Shown: in pieces, positions 61,601 to 64,000 of the stretch
Numbering within the stretch: the first letter of the stretch is position 1
Layout: every line of letters begins with the position of its first letter
The notes under the pieces: model-generated
Told to the model about the DNA's origin: nothing
The model's database searches: none
What the model saw: the letters and a program-made list of their open reading frames with translations, nothing else
Program-made: the position numbers and the translations under genes
Assembly (NCBI GenBank): GCA_963826795.1
Contig: CAWGYT010000003.1
Span: 62,001-126,000, forward strand
From: CAWGYT01 sp963826795
GTDB lineage: Bacteria; Planctomycetota; Planctomycetia; Pirellulales; Pirellulaceae
DNA: 64,000 bases
Direction: 5' to 3'

Positions 61601-64000
61601 ACGCCAGACCGACGGCGCCCTCCACCTCCACCTTCTCAATCGTGAAGGTCAGATTCGATCGGATGTCCGAGAAATCAAGCGTGTCGAAGAATTCGGGCGG
61701 CGTGACGCCGCCGAACGTGATGTCCGGTGGCTCGGCCACGATCGTCGTACCCCAAAACCCGTCGAAGGAATAGGTATCCGCCCCGGTCAATCCTGAGACG
61801 AGATGGACGCCCGGGGCAATCGTGCCCTTCAGCACACCGACCGCGGCCTTGATACCCCGGCCGGCGCTCGAGTCGGGAAGCAACCTCGAAAGGACATTGC
61901 CAGCGACGTTGATTTTATTGCTGCCGAAACTAAGCGACTTGAGGTCGTCGATCCGATTGGTGAAGAGGTCGGTCAGTCCGGATGTGTTTTTATCTTTGAT
62001 GGCCGTGATCAGAGCGGATGCCGCATCGGATGCGATCCCGCCGAACGCTCCCGTCCCCGTGATGAAATCGAAGCCGGGGCCGTAAGTGACGTTGGAAAAA
62101 TTCTCGAGCATTCCGCTAAAGCCTTTGACTCGCACGCGCGGCGCGGAGGCATGCAGACTCGCACTTTGCGCGGAAGGTGCCCCCAAATCGGTTCCAAGCG
62201 TCACCGCGGTGGCACTCAGCAGGCCGGTGTCGGAGAAGTCCAAGGTGTTGACGACGGTCAGGGGCGGCAGCCCGGTCCCGAGCGATTTGACCGCATTGGC
62301 GAGATTACCAGGCGTGAAAATGGCCCCGGGGTGCCTGAAGCCGGTCCCGCCGACGATGCGGCCCGGAAAGACAACGCCTTCCTTGGATGAGAACAAATTG
62401 GTGTCTCGCCCCGCAAAGATCGTGGTGTTGACGTCAACGTCCGTCACCACAATCTTGTTGAAGTTATTGAAGACCCCGTTCCATACTTTTCCTAATTTCT
62501 CGAAGACGCCGACAAAACCCGGAACGGCTAAATTCGACGCCCGGGCGATCGTCAAGTTGTTGTGGATTTGGCCCGTGACGGGGTCGGTCGTTCTTCCGAA
62601 GGTAAACGAAAGCTCCTTATTGACCGCCCTGAAATCCAACTCCAGGTTGAACGACGGGGTGTATACCGGAGCGACTGCTGCCGTCAAATCCGAACTGGTC
62701 AATGATGGATTAATCGAGTTTGAGGGGACGACATTGCCCGCGCTATCCAGGAACTCGAAAGTCAGCGAGTAGTCCGTGTTGCTGGCGTCCAAGAGATTGA
62801 AGAGCGCCGTCTCGTCGCCTTTGACCCGGAACTGATCGTGCGTGTTGTCGACATTCGTAATGGAACGTTTTTCCGTCGCGACGTAGATGACGCCCTCCGC
62901 CTTGTCGTTGGCGATGGTCGTCTTCGCGTCTTGAACCGTCGTGTTCACGTTCAATTGAATCGTCGTGACGTTACGCTCCGCGTCGTAATCCGAAAGCAGA
63001 ACTTCGTATGCACCGTCATTTTCCTGCTGGTAAGATCCGACGACGTAGAACAGCACGTTGGCCGCGTATCGCGTTGTCTGGTCGCCCGCGATCTCAAACG
63101 TTCGGATGCCGCTGTCCTTGCGTGGGAAACTCTTGCCGGTGCTGACTTTCAGGATCGAGTCGGCGGGTGCGATCTGTCCCGTCACGGTGAAGTTCTCGAT
63201 GGGCTCGACGACCGTCAGGTGTTTGTCGCCGCCGTCGAGATTCACGGCCTCCAGCGTGTAGATGAGATCCTCGCCGGACCTGCCGACGACCACCTTGCTG
63301 CCGGCAGTGAAGGGCAGCGGTTGATTGTTGGAGATCGTGAACACATCGTGGCCGCGGTCGATCTGGACCACTTCGAAGTTGCGAGCGAGCTTCCCGCCCG
63401 TCACGGCGCGAGCGATTGGTTCGGCGACCAGAATGCGCGTCTGGCCGTTTGTGTACGACGAACTGACCACGGTATAGTCGCCATCATTGGTCAGCAGTCC
63501 GGTGGTCGTCAGCGACCGCCCGCTTTCGGAGACTTGGATCGTCGTTCCCGCGGCAAAGAAGGCCGTTTCGTCGCTGGGCGTCTGCAGCACGAACGTGTCA
63601 TTGCCCCGATCGACGGCGGTAATGGTGCTGCCGACTTGTACCCTCCCGAAGGTCGTCGTGACTGGCAGAGCGATGCTTTCGCCGCCCTTGATCGTGAGCA
63701 CGGTATTTCCGCTCAGGTTCAAGTCCACGCTCAGTAAGCTGTACGATTTGTTATTCGCTTTTTCCGATTCGACGATCGAGAACGAGGTGGCGTTCAGAAA
63801 CTCGTCCCGGTGATCTCCGGCCAGCACCACCGTGGCCGCGGAGGTGTAGGCTTGGACGTCAATCCGGACGTTCAAGTTGCCACGGGCAATGTCGAATTGA
63901 ATCGGTTCGTCGACGACGATCGCCGTGCGCGTGATCGTGGAATTGTCCAGCGGGTTGGTGTCGGTTTGGACGGTGATCTGCTGGATCGTGTATGTTCCAT
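49659..64000 (-). CDS. Giant secreted protein, segment 1 (N-terminal side, open at the edge)
   Basis: About 4,780 residues without a stop, entering from beyond position 64000. Order: repeated units with TNDGDYTVVSS-type cores (63.8-63.1 kb); a region with NTLDFSDTG and DTLDFSDIR Ca-binding-like turns (62.3-61.6 kb); GKSGDETFNLSFGGRDVVDG (61.1 kb); three 'DADxGVF' β units (60.7-59.7 kb); a metzincin-like domain (59.4-58.9 kb). Then a long region with little repeat character (58.5-53.9 kb) in which helices such as IFAILNDPNNLLVGLEGMFQ alternate with strands. It ends with an RTX block, four W-repeats and a second small RTX block. The frame ends at TGA 49659-49661 just after the break at about 49680, beyond which segment 2 continues the text. 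Confidence 0.88.
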   Translation of the reverse strand, partial: GTYTIQQITVQTDTNPLDNSTITRTAIVVDEPIQFDIARGNLNVRIDVQAYTSAATVVLAGDHRDEFLNATSFSIVESEKANNKSYSLLSVDLNLSGNTVLTIKGGESIALPVTTTFGRVQVGSTITAVDRGNDTFVLQTPSDETAFFAAGTTIQVSESGRSLTTTGLLTNDGDYTVVSSSYTNGQTRILVAEPIARAVTGGKLARNFEVVQIDRGHDVFTISNNQPLPFTAGSKVVVGRSGEDLIYTLEAVNLDGGDKHLTVVEPIENFTVTGQIAPADSILKVSTGKSFPRKDSGIRTFEIAGDQTTRYAANVLFYVVGSYQQENDGAYEVLLSDYDAERNVTTIQLNVNTTVQDAKTTIANDKAEGVIYVATEKRSITNVDNTHDQFRVKGDETALFNLLDASNTDYSLTFEFLDSAGNVVPSNSINPSLTSSDLTAAVAPVYTPSFNLELDFRAVNKELSFTFGRTTDPVTGQIHNNLTIARASNLAVPGFVGVFEKLGKVWNGVFNNFNKIVVTDVDVNTTIFAGRDTNLFSSKEGVVFPGRIVGGTGFRHPGAIFTPGNLANAVKSLGTGLPPLTVVNTLDFSDTGLLSATAVTLGTDLGAPSAQSASLHASAPRVRVKGFSGMLENFSNVTYGPGFDFITGTGAFGGIASDAASALITAIKDKNTSGLTDLFTNRIDDLKSLSFGSNKINVAGNVLSRLLPDSSAGRGIKAAVGVLKGTIAPGVHLVSGLTGADTYSFDGFWGTTIVAEPPDITFGGVTPPEFFDTLDFSDIRSNLTFTIEKVEVEGAVGLASNLVTVSLPPFDLPLPTALQEATPYLVGTVFANDIENIIGGRGVNTFIFKDEASLRGTINVGDGGSVVLDYADYFATPGSSGLDVDSIAGTDQVLIPAFDMGFLGTFPGIVLQFGRADGVGGNRFGGLTFDAQVFADNAVYGMTNLTGSRRDDHLSGTNEVPFGKSGDETFNLSFGGRDVVDGRGGVNTVTFRDAPLEVTGFTANTIEVAHDQLAWFAAGSSFRVVGSSTAGNNREYTVGSVVFDSSNDVTVVTLAVGESISDPGASTAGKLAFDVTVDLRSNPGSSFFAPAVPGTASFTGDRQYALAIDANQGFYTITASNGTGTETTRALAHDADDATIQAALAGLTNLNPADVSVTPASAGGALVTFLNGTDATLTVNVDAIPLYDSQPVQVTTTGLSQGTAGTATLVNNDTLTIDADAGVFQFSDGSETTRPIVYSTDFDAVALDIIDALDDLTSIGDGNVTVTFNQSSSAWEIVFDPALSTVPTLTTVTAGIELYDATSAAVTLGLVKGTTGAATVRNSDTLTLDADGGVFAISADWGVATETTVPVLFDADEFAIRDALAALPSVGAGNVTVTPGTNSNSWDIRFAPGIAPILSTIASDLPLSSTTTTFTSHAGLVKFASVPSTASSLTSIQNIEGGPGNDLLIGDSGSNEFQFSGDFGHDIIFGMGGAGDRIRFESNPSGAVRIPEGYVFYFEDGNQNVVKSVTAYGFGSDSKVITPSPGWRNALSTLLPLNFTVLLLADETAVTPDGAAVTDADLTDLLAEATQRWIDLDPVGFDASRLNDVVLQISDLPGQIIGQTEGRVIQIDANAAGLGWFVDPTPGDDAEFGTAARGALFADADTTAGGGIDLLTTLMHELGHVYGYGHVATDDGAYLLMGDALGTGMRLSPTHLDTTGDPTQGAATLHTTGSAGLLGEAKVIFDGLDAFAQWATAFASESSGLFPALDLPLVDLASANLADDLSALFTVTGSEIQTAIEASILHEIGEYFASAGSAATAGGILAINGIEPSTSGNLKEFHASVNLHSLTTNQATLDLSGVGLPSTSTFLADSVVPTEVITFMDTLLSAFQLAQTAGTGPAIPVTANLDLEFDFGVDETGAFYVVNPGLRAAVRLGDEPLAVVAVDVDAGTVSIAGDQQSLFADGDTINVSESTGNDGNYTIAAGGISFDGTNTVIVVEEPLVDNFADGKIRPTFALSSGLQLGPLGLQVEGGVASFELDVDLNTEGVLQLDDLSGGGALTLSDINLSEPLLNDTSGSEVFLPISLSGSLPGLTDAVIVFSSGNSILASVNEFLPATGSNTIEAFYERLVNVIPTDADFSSFAEFNGISLDLILAAINSGLDALVGQSPVNEVQQISYSGTTPFTLGFTDFVTTSIVIDTDPNVTASNIEAALEALSSVEDVAVVWNTTDATWDVTFVSTTTSSKNVDLLTSSDTNVAFSTQTGGQDGTGKLYAALPLINKSAAQIFGNGGVDFVTDLRNGFRAATDAVTDLGGLEAAINAELTTIFTQYGLVSDKPVTLEYRDSAFYFNLDLDLEYETQIPLAVNLADLDPTLADLSSALGLTFETGGELDVVALAELDFGIGFDLSNILAPDLFFEDTSGLQVSLNVANSAPLSLKALIDVPVLGEVGIQVVDGSAELNLSLGFGLADDSDDDGRYSLSELPGAVEIFFRGDAQADLPLYFPTASFPMGGTTDDLDNNGIGDNVLHIAGELDATVGSPISTNLEYSIPSLVPSFDIFAILNDPNNLLVGLEGMFQQIKSGLESQFSSLNLPLIGDKLQGAAAFVDTLRDSVLDITNASESVGSLARYNSSGGLGRTLAEAAALNSDGVSTNDVTVSDLLFDEIRNAFYENLGAAQGGLNILRVPELDAEGQPVFNSSTGAVSLVPVTSPDQIQIEVTGDGVQFNFTMGDSLLKWMFPSEYNSTTNAISIPIDFSAAVPGFSLSTGPNDTIDLRFDYVLGFGFGFSRDDGFYLDTSGVTESGNELQLDLSAAVSSGASLSAQVIFLKGQIVDVVDGRPSGLYGSFGVDLQDSGGDGKLTFFNPFASGPSESLLVVASLSAVADVDLDATLSIPSIDLGGINFDFPSITTVIHYDQEFANATFGSGGTTTSFGGKPLLVFENVELNLGEFITGFVAPIIDKVHDVTEPLEPLVEILTTEIGLLKELGAEAYTLLDIAGTLLGQTKYAGVVKAVNAVVDIVNLIDDLDDYISNNPGPLVIGFGDFVVGGDVRDANNAAAVPSDTPNTANTDGQIDRAAGMDANKANKAKNVTKQFGTKPGSLQFPLLSSPSNLFGLLMGKEVDLFLYDLPALDLAFVYEQVFPIFPGLNAKLGGEVTATTNFTFGLSTRGFNEWQDRGFQISDAPLVFTQGFFLDDHGIQGSGNDEPEATLTATITAGASVGIGGLVEAGVEGYVKAEVNFDLNDKPEPGTGIPINNDPSQGFTPPEYDGKIYGEELLANLPLCVFDIYGDLSVGLDAFFWVGLSVFGGKITIFEARKNFFSAVIADFAYHCPDVVPVLATMQSVGSNGRQELRLDLQPQTRDGQTTGDRYMVRQIEQQVIIGGVTTTQQAIEVSARGYTNIFVFDSAATVPVITSTGTRFDDEIVVDGSVEANLELHGGGGNDNLMVYATSATQGFTRALYGDDGDDTLVGSEFDDSLYGGRGRDQLFGLEGADRLEGGDDDDVLYGGDDNDFLDGGNHADVMYGEDGDDWLQGGPGDDRMFGEVGDDWLLGNAGDDELTGGVGSDYVLGGANDDTINWTFGQPVDFFVTGGGDLQSVTASDGGQDTFVITAPSTDDAITITAVSRAGSLQATNPTGSNTTLYQLPDGIQIDVNSSALYVTDIEGLNVNAGAGADVITVNDLKGSLVSDITLDVGVASGTTSIQRDLLKPILVEPSLASGSLSYILRGSVRSADIWTIFLGGESYDYTVLSTDSTLNDVAVGLANAIAARSGGPLYSATASGGTLVVSKLAATATISSAPNQVVSVSNAQGFYVLVDPVTGSRAELAWDADDATIQTLLAGFTDPSTGGASDTIGTARVAVSGGTITFSNLTVVPVLAVGAVPNFVERETQGAFISILGADGAAQSEPVLVPAVDTTTGSPRIIAGTISGTEELTQRVEQTTLVTLEGQVNANNRWQLSIDGIPFHVDAGTGEQLSNLATRLSAEINGNGTGPYLATPDGEKILLQLRSGNEGRKFYLSDIDVLASSATDAPRVDDARIRTSPKSVFEQYFSTASVTLNGTVPADTPSVWRITLGETDFEVSVAENPSPAAIATQLRTAINTSTDYVAGGTNETITIDRATTDGITFPVEATYSYLLPGVTTVDIPFTGHDAAKDQIIVHGGQATVHGDKRLDQDTFNVITQSGEVVVTEIGGPNITIAKSHRDLMDTTPTKDTDGNPVFIHDLLTILGHEGSDNINASGVQENLISLYLQGEAGNDRLVGSVFSDVLDGGLDDDTLRGSFGVDLFYDAGGDDTLDENFDLDMSLFGNKFVAGRVIGTKEAILDEQNQNLAAQTREASITIRDGRANAATPTISLTVTGPGQQVNTYTPPSDPQAPRPTNTTSLKNYFSSTGPYQETDIRLIGDVAGTVWTLNIVSKDAGGADLTRSFTYTVGSGNDDETMVVVAKRLAEAINQDTQLQLTAEDSGPEPIILGLNHQGDHYADGAEVESLLNPFAPHNTLFENAVLVGGASNNMLIVNDSDGQIQVDNYSPNPLPVTDWLGSVILDNAGSSADLSTQTSFNEYYVIALKGTGARYSINDSGGTTSFDELYVLGTDDQVDTFTLDGADDVGIVYSGSLIDPTFPYELTLVHSTLYPTRPTQTQQDGSDVSLKVRTTVTINASDPPTGQPSLLSDLQVFKDGVRQQVVPGTSSEVTGKPNTASFTIVADHAADGSIDAGREWSIRLGGVIYSYTSIEGDTDASVATQLQALIRGSNPPGEKIVFQNLKRVTLRTFGEDDVITLRNTVVTTVVEAVQAPIS
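51100..51400 (-). other. Small RTX block
   Basis: HEGSDNINASGVQENLISLY, LQGEAGNDRLVGSVFSDVLD, GGLDDDTLRGSFGVDLFYDA and GGDDTLDENFD give four to five Ca-binding nonapeptide turns, separate from the large block at 53.3-53.8 kb. Confidence 0.78.
53320..53800 (-). other. Main RTX Ca-binding block (about 12 nonapeptides)
   Basis: Consecutive GGxGxDxux turns without spacers: LHGGGGNDNLMVYA, LYGDDGDDTLVGSEFDDSL, YGGRGRDQLFGLEGADRLEG, GDDDDVLYGGDDNDFLDGGN, HADVMYGEDGDDWLQGGPGD, DRMFGEVGDDWLLGNAGDDE, LTGGVGSDYVLGGANDDTIN. This is the most canonical β-roll of the protein and needs Ca, so an extracellular site is likely. Confidence 0.9.
58905..59400 (-). other. Metzincin-like domain 1 of the giant protein
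   Basis: HELGHVYGYGH (58989-59021) fits HEXXHXXGXXH, followed by GAYLLMGDALG as a possible Met-turn. Before it are LLAEATQRWIDLDPVGFD, VVLQISDLPGQIIGQTEGRV, IQIDANAAGLGWFVDPTPGD and GIDLLTTLM. The order matches the domain at 21.58-22.04 kb point by point (GxGWFVDxTP, xIDLLTxxMHELGH). No signal for self-cleavage is visible. Confidence 0.8.
59720..60700 (-). repeat. Three 'DADxGxF...ALxxLxxIGxGxV' β-repeats
   Basis: Three units of about 105 residues: LAIDANQGFYTITASNGTG, LTIDADAGVFQFSDGSETT and LTLDADGGVFAISADWGVA. Each is followed by a helix (ATIQAALAGL, VALDIIDALDDL, FAIRDALAALPS), a G-x-V-T-V strand and a closing P-x-LxxV strand. The same family is recognisable in segment 2 (LLTISDTSGTYVLSDGTSG at 48.4 kb, LLTVSGTSGVYVLTDGSSY at 38.9 kb, VLTITGRSGQFVLVDGTTA at 46.0 kb). 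Confidence 0.7.

Larger units (their letters stand above)
21317..64000 (-). other. Giant RTX/metzincin gene, whole extent (joined across three frame breaks, 5' end outside)
   Basis: Four consecutive - strand open frames read as one protein. The breaks are single-base. About 49680 lacks one base, and about 28883 and about 27608 each carry one extra C compared with sister repeats. Corrected, the visible part is about 14,226 residues and is still open at the right edge, where the frame continues upstream as TIQQITVQTDTN then LDNSTITRTAIV. From N- to C-terminus it holds: NDGxYTV-type β units; a metzincin-like domain; a long β-rich region; RTX block; W-repeats; RTX-like pairs; YD-like units; a dense W-repeat array; more RTX; the 192-residue array; RTX; two LamG-like domains; a second metzincin-like domain; and an acidic tail ending SLDSILDLL. 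A secreted or surface Ca-dependent protein is the best guess. Confidence 0.8.

Overview
The window looks like a piece of a planctomycete chromosome (Pirellulales/Rhodopirellula-like). The basis is the gene set: adjacent DUF1549/DUF1553 and DUF1501 proteins, a DUF4954 β-helix protein, a PQQ-type propeller end, an Lpg1974-type outer-membrane protein and very large secreted Ca-binding repeat proteins. It is moderately GC-rich and carries no rRNA or tRNA that I can recognise. Many genes are broken by single extra bases, and I read most of these as uncorrected long-read errors rather than decay.

Region 1 (1-8.7 kb, + strand) holds acetate and acyl metabolism. It contains the end of a PQQ-like propeller protein, pta and ackA, a DUF4954 left-handed β-helix protein, an acyl carrier protein, a secreted STN-like protein and an acetyl-CoA hydrolase/succinate-CoA transferase. 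Pta, AckA and the CoA transferase together interconvert acetyl-CoA, acetyl-phosphate and acetate. A 54-residue membrane protein lies on the - strand at 8741-8905.

Region 2 (9.1-18.0 kb, + strand) encodes exported proteins: a glycoside-hydrolase-like protein overlapping a DUF1549/DUF1553 protein by ATGA, then DUF1501, SRPBCC, a DUF1593 nucleoside-hydrolase-like protein, a small membrane protein followed by an attC-like palindrome, and a PHB-depolymerase-type esterase. Two copies of a palindromic GGGGTCAGGTCCC element lie in regions 1 and 2.

Region 3 (18.0-20.2 kb) has no intact gene. It contains a group II intron remnant on the - strand without a reverse transcriptase, a 486-bp tandem duplication of its 5' part, and clusters of a 10-mer present in one orientation on the left and the opposite orientation on the right.

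Region 4 (20.2-64 kb) has an Lpg1974-type outer-membrane protein (+) that converges, 9 bp apart, on one giant - strand gene. That gene fills the remaining 42.7 kb and continues past the right edge. Four open frames (49659-64000, 28873-49692, 27608-28883, 21317-27608) join at three single-base breaks into one protein of at least about 14,226 residues. It carries two metzincin-like HEXXHXXGXXH domains about 37 kb apart, several RTX-type Ca-binding blocks, a near-perfect 192-residue tandem array, two LamG-like domains, and at least four families of degenerate β-repeats. One of these, a tryptophan-marked unit of about 95 residues, occurs about 25 times. This giant protein is the most unusual object here. 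The likely picture is a secreted or surface Ca-binding adhesin or matrix protein with protease-like modules.
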